Of a stretch of 64,000 bases of DNA, positions 10,954-22,080 are shown in pieces; the first letter of the stretch is position 1; each line of letters opens with the position of its first letter. The DNA is from Salvia splendens (Eukaryota > Streptophyta > Magnoliopsida > Lamiales > Lamiaceae). The notes beneath the pieces are model-generated. The model ran no database searches and was not told the DNA's origin. It was given only the letters and a program-made list of their open reading frames with translations. The position numbers were made by a program, and so were the translations under genes. The DNA lies in assembly GCF_004379255.2 (NCBI RefSeq), contig NC_056042.1:18461901-18525900 (forward strand), written 5' to 3'.

Positions 10954-12548
10954 TGAAAGGTGGTTGCTCTGTAAGCAGTGACAGTAAGTAAGTCAAGTAT
11001 TCACAGAGAAAACTAAAGCAAGTGCTCGGTCAAGACACCACGCTCCTTAAATCCACCAGATCACCAGGTCCAGGAACTTAAGAAAACAACAGTGTTTTTG
11101 TCGTTGGACACACTCGACTCCCCTTCAAAAATAAATCCCTCAACCCGAATACTATAAATTAGTATAGAGAAGCGGGGTCGATCCCACGAAGATGGATTCG
11201 TGAAGTAGTGCTTAGAGACTCTGGAAACAAGCGGCTGCTGCCAAACAAAAGGGTTGATAATTTTAACTACCTCTAGACCTAGGCACGAAATGTAAATGCT
11301 AGACCTAGGACACATAAAGGAAAATAGAATCAGACTTCAATACTGAGAGACACATTTTACTTCCTAGATTGAGTAAACGCCTAACTAATTAAGACTAGAC
11401 AGAGAGAATAAAACAGCGGGGACCATGACTCCAAATATAGTAAGTACGGCCAAAGCTGCAAATAACAAACTTATGCTCCAACTAATAGCGACATGAAATT
11501 TCCTAACCGATTCAAGCACGCAAATGGAGAAAGAAGAGCATATATCTGGATTCGAACATGATATAAAGATTTGGATGCTGGAAACCTACCACGAACCGGA
11601 AATACATCAGATCTGCGTAAACTAGGCGAAATGAAATGAAAACACGTAAACTAGGCATGAAATTTAATCAATATTGCTCAGATTCACGTCGGATGCTTAA
11701 TCCACTCCGGATCCAAGCGATCCGAACCCAACAACAGACAAAATCGACTCTATAACTCCGGTTTTCACAGATCTGTCCCGATCAACTCCGAATTCAAACA
11801 ATCACAAACATCTCCACAACACCAGCGAACTCAACTCTCCGTTTCATCAACAAACAGACTCCGATCACCCAGATCCAACCACAACCTGCATAAATTCAGA
11901 AAACAATTACGAAACGCATCCAAAACAAGTAAACTAACTCAAATTCCAGAAGATCATAGGAGCAAAACCAGAAATTAACATCATCGACATAACTGAAAAT
12001 AAAACTCGCATAAATACAGAATAAATGGTAAAAACAACCAGAGGTCCGAGCTTCGAACAGCGAAGCTCGGTGAAATCAGCAAAGTACGAAGTGGAAATTA
12101 AATTGTATCTTCGCCCCACAGAAGGACGGTGTTACATCCCAATCGAAAACGTGAAAAAACTAGATGTGAACCCAAAGTGCGTCACCCTGAATCTCCCCAC
12201 AAAAAGAACCCAAGTGTGTGAAAAGTGAACTAAGCTACAGGCTGTTAGCGAGGCCTCCAACTGAGAAGATCCCTCCAGCGTGCATGCTTCTCCCTTTTAT
12301 AGATGCGGACATAACCTTCTAGAGTCTTCGTAGAAATCTCTATTCTACCCTTCAACTCCGAGGTTTCCTCCGTCAAGCAATTTTTCGCACATTGTTCACT
12401 TATCCGCCAGTTTCCTCGGGCGTGTGATTACCGCTTTCCCCTCCTGGACCTAGCGGATTTCTTCTACACACCTGGCTTAAAACAAATGTTAGACCCTGTA
12501 AATTCACGAATTTTTCCCCTAGACCTATGCATGAAATTAGCCTTATCA
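10954..12548 (-). repeat. Athila 5' LTR (1595 bp)
   Basis: Bounded by TG at 10954, three bases after the primer-site complement, and CA at 12548. Its terminal 546 bp match the window-start LTR. It carries the presumed promoter of the element on the minus strand and no long ORF. Confidence 0.87.
12292..12303 (-). promoter_or_regulatory. TATA box of Athila LTR
   Basis: On the minus strand the sequence reads CTATAAAAGGGAG, a strong plant TATA box; the other LTR has the same word at 294-305. Transcription would run leftward into the primer site and gag. Position within the LTR is plausible for a U3/R boundary. No start-site data. Confidence 0.6.
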
Positions 12549-13430
12549 ATCCACTATAGATATAATATTGACTGCCCATCCAAACTGAAATTACGAGTAT
12601 TTCGGGACTTCCTCTTTAATTAAATCATTTCCCTTGTTAAAGATATAAATATCCATTAATTAATATCAAGTCTGCTATCTGACTATTATTAATTAATTTC
12701 TTTTTCTAAGAGTGGTCTAGTTTAGAAATATTATTTATTATTCATGGAATAAATTCCAACTGGCCAGTTTTCTGAATAATAAAACCTTTTTCTAAACACC
12801 TCTTGAGGATATTATCATACTGGCCTCTCCCAGCACACGATTCATTGCAATAACAATACTAGCACCACTTAGACATTAATGATCATTACCCTATCTATCA
12901 GGATTCTTGGGCAACGAAATTCCCTCACCATTTGATAAGTCAAAGTAGTTTTCAATTAATATCGTATGCTCAATGTTATGTCAACAATGATTAAGAAACG
13001 ACAATAACCGAGACCTCGTCTTTCAGTAAATAGCCAAGAAAAACTTATCTCACTGTTTGATCCTTTCAGTGCTATACCACACCGACGTCGTTCATTTCCT
13101 TAGGTAAAGAAACTTCCGGACTGACGTCGCAACCTTTCACGATAGGTAGTCAAAGTCTATCTAGGTTGTGAAACAACTTTCCTCCTGCAAGAACCGACAA
13201 GTTACCTACTGTGAACGCTGCTCACGACTCGTCTACTATGCAGAAGACTTAGACTCATTTTGCTTAAACTATGTCTTTAAATGGAAAACCGCATTTTAAC
13301 ATCTCATAAATACATAAGCAAAATACATTGTAACAAAATATTCTTTCTCATAAAATGGTAACAAATGGATAAAAGAGTTATTACATATACAAGCCTTCGA
13401 AAGATGCTTTCAGTATATTAAACTCTAACA
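12549..13430 (-). repeat. Ty1/copia LTR, truncated, minus strand
   Basis: Starts at 13430 on the minus strand with TGTTAGAGTTT, the same start as the copia LTR at 35105, and shares further blocks with it in order: the GTGAAAGGTTGC, AATGATTAAGAA-type, CTTGACTTATC and TTTGGATGG segments. The end is missing because the Athila element is inserted at 12548/12549. Could be a solo LTR or one LTR of a longer element extending left of the window. Confidence 0.75.
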
Positions 13431-14056
13431 AAAAGTAGTGTGCTTAAACGTAGAAAAGTGCTAGTTGTGAAATAGAAAAATTCAAAGAAAAAAAAGAGAG
13501 AAAGTTTGTGAAGGAAAAGAAAAGAAATATCAAAGGATTGGAATGTAAGTTGAAAGAGAAAAATGACAAAAGTGTCTTGGGTTTATAAGAAAAGTGGAGT
13601 CTATTTTACTCTACATGGGATTTTTATTTTAGTCATTTTTTAGCCAAATATTCCTCACCTACCAAAGAGCCTACATTTCAACCAAAAACTAAAGATCTTT
13701 CGGACTTTTGAAGCTTAATCACATCTAGTAAATGAGGGATTAAACTTTGAGCTAGCCTATGGTAAACTTTGCATGATGCATGATTTGAGTGTTTATATAT
13801 ACTTTGAGAGTGAGAGAACACTTCCCATCTTTGGAAGTTTGTCACATGTGAGTGCATGAATTCAAGGTGTTCCACAAGTTAGTAATTAAAGTGCACTAAT
13901 AAGCCTTGCTTGATTCGATTGCGTTAATACATGCTTAATCTATCTTTTCCATACTTTGAGGCAATTATGACGTCTAGTCCTTCTGCAATTTGTGCTTCTA
14001 TTTTATATTTCTTTCTTGTTTTGTTTGAGGACAAACAAATATTTAAGTTTGGGGGT
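13431..14056 (+). other. 3' internal tail of a gypsy element with polypurine tract
   Basis: Noncoding, ending in TTTGAGGACAAAC...TTTAAGTTTGGGGGT, the polypurine tract motif that precedes the 3' LTR in many plant gypsy elements. The left boundary is the copia LTR end at 13430, so the rest of the internal region was displaced by that insertion or lost. Confidence 0.6.
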
Positions 14057-15547
14057 ATAATACGCTCGGATTTTGCACTGTTTTAAGGCCATTATTTTAT
14101 TCATTTTGAGTGTTGAAATTGCATTGCGTGTGCATTATTTGCATATTTGATCCATTTTGATATTTTGACGTGTTTTATGAGAAATGTGAAAAATAAAGTA
14201 GAAAAAGACCATAAAAAGGTCAAAAATCGGAAGCTGGAACTGAAGCGCAACCCAGCGGCCCGCTGCACCCAATGCAGCGGTCGCTGCAACCATTCCAGAG
14301 AGTTCTGGATCTGTCCAGCCGTGCTACATACCATTCCCTTCTTCTTTGAAAGAGCTTCGCGTTGGTACCAAGATCATCTCAATCGGAGTTCTGTGGAGAA
14401 AGTTTTGGCCATTCTACGAAGAATGCGCAATGCTGTCAAGTGCTGGCGGGAATTTAAGGAATGAAAGAAACTATTACCTTGTTAAGCCAATTCTTTTCCT
14501 TAACCTATGAGGCACGAAAATTCCATCTTTCCTATTACTTGGAGGACACCTTTTACCATGTTTAAACCTTTTTCAAGCTTATATATACCCCATAACCACA
14601 TTCATAAAATTAACCAATTCATAGCCTTCAAAATTGGGGGAGCCCCAAGGCTCCTCCTCCAACCCTAACCCTTCATCTAGACCTTCTCTTTTCCTAGTTT
14701 TTCCAAATTCAAAAGTTAAGAGTACTTCATCGTGCAAGGGGTTGGAGAAGGATTCAAGAAGATCATCAAGACTACAAGGATTAAACCTTCATTTGTTTTA
14801 GTTCTTATGTTTTCATTGTCTCCCCTTCAATCTATGTTTTTAGTTTATTCTATCATGTGTAACTAAACTCATAGGATTCTATGGATGTGTTGGTAACGAC
14901 TTTGATTATACAATTATATTTTCTATTTAACATCCATTTGTTCTTACTCTGTTTCTTCCAAAAGTTATTCCATAATATTTCACGTTTGATTGACACATTC
15001 GGTGATGATATAATATAACTTGCTACACAATCGTGAGAGAAGGTTGGCGAGTTAGATCCACTTAATAGACACTACAATTAGTTTTCTTTAAAACGACACT
15101 GTTAATTGAGAGTGGGGACTTTTCAAAGGTCTTAGGAGCTTCTAGGGGTTACGTATTTAGGATTGACAACCCTAATGTTTGTAATCAACGTTTGCATTGC
15201 ATAAGCGTAAGCTAGGTGACTCGTTCTATCAAAGTAAGAACTATGCTAGGATGTTGTAGTTGGAAATTGTATAACCATAACAGTGAACGCACATCCCTGG
15301 AATTCTCTTATCTCTTATATTTTATCTTTATGATTTATTTGCAATTAGTTTGTTACTTGCTTTTACTTGTTTTATTTTAAAAAATCCCCAAAACTCTTAG
15401 TTTCTCTAGATAGTATTTGACGCTAAGTACATGATAGACAATTGCAATTAGATTCCATGTGTTCGATATCTTGGTACTGACCTTTAGGTATACTATTCCT
15501 ACTCTGTATACTTGTAGGTATTTATAGTGCTAATAAAAAGTGCATCA
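14057..15547 (+). repeat. Gypsy 3' LTR (family X, about 1.49 kb)
   Basis: Begins after the polypurine tract with TAATACGCTCGG and ends about GTGCATCA. A TATA box (TTATATATACCCC) lies at 14579-14591. The first 550 bp are homologous, in inverse orientation, to 31839-32470. It contains the palindromes CAGCGGCCCGCTG (14253-14265) and CAGCGGTCGCTG (14275-14286). Exact ends are uncertain by a few bases. Confidence 0.65.
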
Positions 15548-16223
15548 CAATCTCGCAATGTGAGCATAGAATGAAGAAAATTATAGTAGGATACAACACA
15601 TAATATTTGGCAATCCCCCAAACTCAGAATAAGATGTAAAAATAATCACATGCTAGACCATTTAATCTACCTTTATTCAAAAATCATCTCCCCATCATGA
15701 TCTCTATCCTCCAATAATTTGCAAGAATTTTTTAACAAAAGATCATGATCAAGCAAAACAATATAAGCTAAAAAATATACACAAACCATGTAAGATAAAA
15801 TAACCTCACAATGCTATGAATATGAACTATGCGTATCAACAATCAAGTCAACGGGGTAATCAAATTTCATCCACAAAAAGAATCTAATTCAAGCACACCA
15901 AACATCATTAATTATAATAAATCCAACTCACAAATTCACCAATATTTTAACACAAGTAAATCATCCCCCATCAAACTCCAATCTAAACTACCAAAATATA
16001 TACCAACGACAAAGTAATTCAAAGAAAGAATTCAAAATCAATGCTTAGAAATTACAAGAAAAATGTACCTTGGGTTGGTTGACAATTGAGCACAAGAACA
16101 AATTGCTAGAATCCAAAGAATTTGAGTAGGTGATGTGAATTTGAAGTGTGGGTGTGTGAATAATGTGGAGAAAATAGAATTTAAAGGGAGGGGGAAAGTA
16201 GATGCTAGGGTTAGAAAGAAAAA

Positions 16224-16311
16224 GAATGAAAGAATGAAGGAAGAAATATACCTTGTGTAAAATGTAGGAATGAAAGAATGAAGGAAGAAATATACCTTAT
16301 GTAAAAGGTAG
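16224..16311. repeat. 44-bp tandem duplication
   Basis: Two adjacent copies (16224-16267, 16268-16311) beginning GAATGAAAGAATGAAGG differ at only a few bases. A local slippage duplication in the remnant. Confidence 0.85.
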
Positions 16312-17037
16312 CGTCTGACTCGCCTCAGCGGTTGCTGTCTGAAGTTCAGCGGACCGCTGAGGATGGTTTGTCCTCACTGTTCTTCCTTCGTTGTTGTAGT
16401 ATGTTTTTTTTTTAAGAAAAACGAAAACAGAAATTTTTCATAATAAAAACAAAACTTTAAATATGAAAAGGGTACTAAAAATAAAATAAATAAATAAAAA
16501 CTACTACTAGCTTAAGCTCTACGGAAGAAAAACAAACTAAACTAGAAAATTAGGAAAAACAAGGAAGCAATCAACATGGAACTATATATCTCACCCACGC
16601 TCTACGGAGCTTATCAAGTGTTGCAACAGAAGATTGTGCAAACACAAAATTTTACAATGGACACATAAGATCGAACCCACACAAATTGTAACTCATATAT
16701 TTCAGACAACTACTTAGCTTAAACTTGGATTTTTCAATTTTGCTCTTACTTTTCCTCCATGCATGACTATCTTCACCAAAATTATTTTTGTCAGTAATAA
16801 AAGCAATTAACAGTATAGAGAGAGAGGGTTTCAAAAAATTAACCACAGTTGTGTTCGTCTCATCTTCTTCATCTTCATGGGCAGGCATGGTCATGGTGTC
16901 ACTTGAGCTTGAACATGATGATTCGTTTGGTTCATCTTAACTGAACTTGGTAGAACTCTGAGGGATTTCTGCAACTTCTTCCTCCTTTTCTTCTTCAATG
17001 ATTGATTTTTCATCAAAATATGGAAGTATCACCTCAT

Positions 17038-17244
17038 TCACCATCTTGCTAAGAATTTTATCACGTCATCCAATCTTCTTTCTCTTTCTTCTTGTAGTCT
17101 CTCCTCTCTTTGTCTTTCAAGTTGTTGTAATATGATTTCAAGTCGACGTTGATATCGTTCCGGTTCAGCATTGATGGTGTATGCCCACGTCGGTTGTCTC
17201 CAATATTGAAACGCATCCATTGTTGCGCTCCTTGCTCTCCTCAA
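17038..17244 (-). pseudogene. Unrecognised short frame in gypsy remnant
   Basis: 68 residues starting MRRARSATMDAF with a highly charged helix (ERQREERLQEERERR). A second minus-strand frame 16894-16652 is out of phase with it and a third, acidic, begins at the ATG near 17043. Probably pieces of one retroelement leader or gag-like protein. I do not recognise a domain. Confidence 0.35.
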
Positions 17245-17289
17245 GTACCTCCAAAAAAATCAAAAGAAAAATAAAATTAAATAATATTA

Positions 17290-18212
17290 TGATAGGACCC
17301 ACGTGGAGGCCCCACGATGAGGTCCATGGCGAGGCGACTACGGGAGGGGTTCTCTACTTTTGTGCAAAAGGCCATGCTGAGGAGTCTGGGAAGAACGGGG
17401 AGCCCGCCATGAGGAACTTGCTAAAATTTGAAGGAAGAAGCATTCCACCCGGCCGGATGGGATTCGCTGCAAAAAACCACCTGGCCGGGTACAACCTTCT
17501 GGAGGAGCTGCAGCCAAACATCCCCACCTGACCGGGTACCCATGTTGCTACCCGCCCGGGTGGCTTGGCCAAGGCGTAAAAGGGTCAGAGAGTTTCACCC
17601 GGCCGGGTGACATTTTGGTCATCTCGTCCACCCGGCTGGATAGTGCACGGAAAGAAGTCGGAGTTCAGAGATTTTCACCCGGCTAGGTGATTTAACCGCC
17701 TAATATCCACTCGGCCGGGTAGAGTGACGCTGCTTAGATTGTGTGGGCCTTTTTCTTGGGATTTGGGCCTAAACTATAAATATCCCTTTTCCCATTTTAT
17801 TCCTTAGTTTTTGCTGAAATCATATAATAGAGAGATTTTTTCCTCTTTAAGAGGGTTTTCATCTAATTCCTAGATTTAGGTTGCTTGGTTCATCAATTCC
17901 TAGTGAAGTATGGATCAAGTAGAGGTATGCTTTGAGGATTGTGGTTTCCATGAAGATCTAGCCATGAATGCATGTTAGTTATGTTGTAAGTACCTTAGCT
18001 TACTTCATCAATGACTTTGTATTCCAACTTCCACACTATCCAATGTTAATCCTTCTTGTTTCATCTTAGATTCATGAATTCTTGTTGGGTCTATGATTTG
18101 CCTTTGCTTAGTTTGATAAATTGAAAATCTATTTCACCAAAAATATTGATCAAGCATCTATAATTGGGTTTTCCTTGGGTTAATGGACCATGATCTACAT
18201 GGATTCATATCA
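17290..18212 (+). repeat. 5' LTR of CRM-like element (923 bp)
   Basis: TG at 17290 to CA at 18212, just before the primer site. TATA box ACTATAAATATCCC lies at 17773-17786. The U3 part carries eight imperfect copies of the palindrome ACCCGGCCGGGT between 17447 and 17720. 879 bp align with the right LTR. Confidence 0.8.
17447..17720. repeat. Array of eight ACCCGGCCGGGT palindromes
   Basis: Near-palindromic 12-14-bp words recur at about 17448, 17479, 17525, 17548, 17595, 17628, 17675 and 17706, in otherwise unrelated sequence. The one at 17594 (CACCCGGCCGGGTG) is a perfect palindrome; others differ by one or two bases. The right LTR keeps seven. They lie upstream of the TATA box, where enhancer or silencing-related protein sites would be. 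Confidence 0.8.
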
Positions 18213-18214
18213 TT

Positions 18215-18982
18215 TGGTATCTAGAGCCTAGTACCCACTAGGTGTTTGATCTGTTGTTTCTTTGATTTTTTACTTTAGCCTTTGTGTTTCTTTGTTTCTA
18301 GCATATATGTGATTGCTGATCCGATTGATCTATTATTGTTGGATTCAGTTGAATTTTATATGATCTTACCTTGACATGTTAGCTACGTGTCTACAAAACA
18401 TTAGCCAAACATACCTTCGTTTGCCTATAGATCTGATCGATTGAATATATGTACCCTGTTTTTGCATAGTTGGGAAAAAAGTGAAAAATCATACACTATA
18501 TCAAAATCTAACTTGTTGGGGATATTTTATCGTTGAAATACACTCAAAAGTTAAGCTATACACATATTTTCAGACATTTTGGGGTTGGGGAACTATACAA
18601 AAAAAATTCCTAAAGCTCAGTCCATGTTTACTACATTTCCAGCTTTCATATATGGCTTGTGTGTGTTTTGCTTACGGCCTTGAACCTACTTCCAACTTGC
18701 TAATACGTATTTATGTGTTATGTTTTCTTGATTTTTATTTTCCAAGAGGTATACCTTGATTGATCCACCCCAAGCACCTAAAACTTGGAATTGGAGTTGC
18801 GAGTGTGAGTGAAACCATCTATTACTATACTCTAAACCTTCTTCTGAGTGATATGGGGAGTGACTTTTGGGGGGATGGGACATCTTGGTTAAGGCCACCT
18901 TCTTAAATCTCACTTTCATTGTTTTTCACTAACCACACTTGGGCTAGTCCTTAGTTTGTGTCTTATTGCAGGAATTTAATCT
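18215..18982 (+). other. Primer-binding site and leader
   Basis: TGGTATCTAGAGCC at 18215-18228 resembles the tRNA-iMet primer site TGGTATCAGAGCC with one inserted base. The 750-bp leader to the gag ATG is AT-rich and has no frame I can support; ends with a TTGCAG at 18965-18970 that could be a splice acceptor. Confidence 0.6.
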
Positions 18983-19357
18983 ATGCTTCCTCGCACCCGG
19001 TCCAACAAAATGGCGGGGACAAGTACGGAAGGGGAGGTAACAAACTTGAGCCATCCTACCACCGAGGGGGACTTGGCAAGCTTAATGGCTCAAATGTTGG
19101 GCGGATCTTAGACGTGATCTCCAACATGATATCCAAGCGTCCGAAGGTCGCACACGAGCCGTCCAAAACACCTTATTTGAGGAGTTCAATGCCTGGAAGG
19201 AAGAACGGAGGACGAGGCCTCCCACTCCTACGGGTAATGCTATACCCAATGTGGTCTCAGAGGAGGTTTTGGAAGAGGAGATGTACGGGGATGGAAAGGG
19301 GGGAACGTTAAAGATAGAATTAACCACATGGAGAATTGACGGTTTGGGGAGGGGTAA
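18983..19357 (+). pseudogene. gag of CRM-like element, 5' part
   Basis: ATG at 18983 begins MLPRTRSNKMAG, and the frame breaks near 19108 with a TAG; a neighbouring frame continues (FEEFNAWKEERR) to the Harbinger insertion at 19357. The sequence resumes at 21107 after the transposon. Confidence 0.6.
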
Positions 19358-21106
19358 GAGCATCCATAGTGGGGAGGACGATAGTCCGCCCGATAGCCAT
19401 GCGGACGATGCCCGATGCATCGTCCATGCTCTATACATGTCCGCGGACGATGGCGCTGGAACACGCATCGTCCGCGGTATTGTACGCCCCACTGGGGATC
19501 ACGCGGACGATACCGCGGACGATGCAACACGTTTTACTTTTTTTTCGAAATTTTATCTATTTAAACCCCACTTCTCATTCCATTTTCCACACCAAATTTT
19601 CTCTCCCATCTCTCACTTTCCCCACACACCAATATTTCTCTCCCAATCTTTCTCACTAAAAACAATGAGACCCGACGACGACTAGAGTACCTCAGAGGGT
19701 ATTACTCGGGCCTTATTCGATTGCGTTCATGAGGATACAGCGGAATGCTTAGCCAAAATGAAGCGCGAAGCGGCGGAGCATGCCCAGGTTGTGCAGATCC
19801 CTAGGCCGATTCGACGTCGGACGTTTGTCCGCTGCGAGCACGATGTAGCACACCAACGTCTGTTCGCAGACTATTTTGACGAGCAACCACGGTCGGCCCG
19901 ACAATTTTTCACCGCCGTTTTAGAATGTGGCGAGATCTTTTTTTCAGCATTGTCCAAACGTTGGAGGCACGTGATGAATACTTCCAGTATCAGAAAGACG
20001 GCATCGGCAGACCCAGACTTACATCATTGCAGAAGTGCACGGTTGCGCTCTGGTAGTTGGCCTACGGCACCACAACGGACATGTTCGACGAGTACCGTCA
20101 CGTCGGGGAGACAACTAGACGTGATTGCCTGAAGAATTTTTGTAGGGGAGTTATGGAGGCTTCTAGCAACACATATTTGTGAAAGCCGACTGCTGAGGAT
20201 TGCCAGGCTCTGATGAAGATGCACGAGACGGCGCACGGCTTTCCTGGAATGCTAGGGAGCATCGATTGCATGCACTGGGAGTGGGAGAATTGCCCGATGG
20301 CATGGAAAGGCCAATTTACTAGTGGATACAAGGGCAGCCACCCGACGATGATCCTCGAAGCCATCGCTGACCATCGACTCTGGATCTGGCATACTTACTT
20401 CGGTGTAGCGGGGTCGAACAATGACATCAACGTCCTCAACTCATCCAACCTTTTCACCGAGCAATGCAATGGGAACGGCCCAGCCATCGAGTTCACTGCC
20501 AACGGTCGCCAATATCATATGGGGTACTACTTGGCCGATGGCATATACCCAAGGTGGCCTGTTTTTCTGAAGACTATCAGCTGCCCAACGGGTGACAGAG
20601 AGTTTTATTGCGCAAAAGCAGGAGGCTGCGCGGAGGGATGTGGAGCGGGCATTTGGTGTGCTCCAAGCACGGTGGGCAATAGTGAAAGGTCCGGCGCGTT
20701 TGGTACAAGGAAGTCATCGCTGATGTCATGTATTCGTGCATCATCTTGCAAAACATGATAGTCGAGCACGAAGGTAAAAGAGTCACCGATTGGGGCGATG
20801 ATGAAGGTGGATCTAGCTCCAGCACGTCGACCCCGCCCCACGTTCGAGGATTACCAATGGGCTACAATGAGGTTCTATCTAGACAGGCCTCAATGCGCAA
20901 CCAACAAGACCATGCTCAGCTTATGAAAGACATGATTGAAGAAGTTTTGGACCGTAACCGCCGTTGAGATTTTCTAGTTTTTTTTCGTACTGTAATGTTT
21001 GAATTTTCGATGAATGAATATTTTTTTCCAATTTTTGTAGTGTTTTAAATATTCAAATAAATAAAATACTTATGGCGGACTATAGGGCACCCCATTGTGG
21101 ATGCTC
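19358..21106 (+). mobile_element. PIF/Harbinger DNA transposon (1749 bp)
   Basis: Terminal inverted repeats: left GAGCATCCATAGTGGGG, right (read inward on the minus strand) GAGCATCCACAATGGGG, with homology for about 34 bp to ATAGTCCGCC. Flanked by TAA at 19355-19357 and 21107-21109, the 3-bp duplication of this superfamily. It contains one decayed transposase gene and no visible Myb-like partner gene. The host gag sequence reads through when the element is removed. Confidence 0.92.
19665..20967 (+). pseudogene. Harbinger transposase (HARBI1/ALP1-like)
   Basis: Starts at an ATG but meets a stop after six codons; the recognisable protein then continues from 19758 with several frame changes. 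It keeps the DDE nuclease landmarks: D in GSIDCMHWEWENCP, D in GSNNDINVL, and E in the VERAFGVLQAR-like block near 20640-20680. The last frame (20728-20967) is the usual C-terminal segment CIILQNMIVEHEG and ends naturally at TGA. It would excise and integrate the element in the nucleus, but this copy is dead. Confidence 0.85.
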
Positions 21107-22080
21107 TAATGGAGCCAATAGGCAGTTTGAAGGAGGAAACGAGGGGTATGGTTGTTTTGGGGGAGGAAATCAATATGGGGGGATAGGTTTAGAAGAGATA
21201 GATACCATGGTGAAGAGGTCCAGCCTCGGTTTGATGACCCTTCCAAGACCTTGAAGCATAACCTACCCGAATTCCAAAGCAAGTTCGACCCCGAAGCCTA
21301 CTTGGAGTGAGAATCTCAAGTGGATAAAGAGTTCTCCCTCCACAATTATTCCGAGGGAGACAAGGTGAAGATTACGTTGGCCGAGTTTAGGGGCCTTGCT
21401 AATACTTGGTGGAATGATGTGATGAGGAAGAGGAGATTAGCTAGGTTGGGGGAAGTCCTTTCTTGGGAGGAGTTATGTAGGATCATGAAGGAGTCGTTCG
21501 TTCCTAAGTCCTACTACCTTAGGCTTAGAGGGGAGCTTCAAGACCTAAGGCAAGGATCAATGAGTGTGATGGACTATTACTATGAGCTTCTTTCCTTGAT
21601 GAACAAGATAGGGGTGGATGAGTCGGAGGAGGCTGCTCAAGACCGTTTCATCCATGGTCTTAACATTACTTTGAAGCATAAGGTGCAAATTGAGGCATTG
21701 AGGGGCATATCGTTAAGAGAAGTGCTTAGTTTTGTCGAGACCTTCGAGAGGCAAGGCAAGGACGTGGCTCTTAGAAAGGCAAAGATGGCGTCTAGTCAAT
21801 CCGGAGAGGGAATGGTGGCAAGCAAGTGGAGCACCCCTACTAAAAAGATGGAGAGCTTCCCTAGTTCACAAGGGAAGTCATCAAGCAAGCCTACTCCTAG
21901 CCCTTAAGTCTCCAAAGCTCCTACTCTCTCAAGCGATAAAAAGGTACAATGCTTTGAGTGTAAGGGTTATGGTCATTATGCGCGTGAGTGTCCAAACCAA
22001 CGTGTGATGGTTATTGGGCAAGATGGTAGCGTGTATAGTGAAGATGAGGAGGAATGTGTAGAGGGGGTGTGGAGGCTAGT
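21107..22080 (+). pseudogene. gag of CRM-like element, 3' part with zinc knuckle
   Basis: Gag domain with ITLAEFRGLANTWWNDVM, LSWEELCRIMKESFVP and MSVMDYYYELLSLM, followed by a CCHC zinc knuckle, CFECKGYGHYAREC (near 21950-21995), which binds the RNA genome. Stops at 21308 (TGA) and 21905 (TAA) interrupt it. In phase across the Harbinger insertion only after removing the transposon. Confidence 0.8.

Larger units (their letters stand above)
1..12548 (-). mobile_element. Athila-lineage Ty3/gypsy LTR retrotransposon, decayed
   Basis: Minus-strand element: in its own sense it reads 5' LTR (10954-12548), primer site, gag, protease, RT, RNase H-integrase, a 590-bp spacer (4256-4848), a large additional ORF, a 3' noncoding tail, 3' LTR (cut by the window start). 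A tRNA-Asp-type primer site, a DLGAS protease, an FMDD reverse transcriptase and a large ORF after integrase together point to the Athila lineage. Every reading frame downstream of gag has frameshifts or stops, so the copy cannot move alone. The right LTR ends at CA 12548 inside a copia LTR, so this element is the youngest layer of the left-hand nest. Its target duplication cannot be checked because the left outer end is missing. Confidence 0.9.
15548..17289 (-). other. Old minus-strand gypsy remnant
   Basis: Minus strand at 15617-15640 reads GAGTTTGGGGGATT, a polypurine-tract-like word, which suggests the 3' end of a minus-strand gypsy element whose LTR was truncated at 15547. To its right the DNA is AT-rich with short acidic frames on the minus strand near 16650-17244. 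Palindromic CAGCGGACCGCTGA (16337-16350) resembles words in LTR family X. Function not recognisable. Confidence 0.4.
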
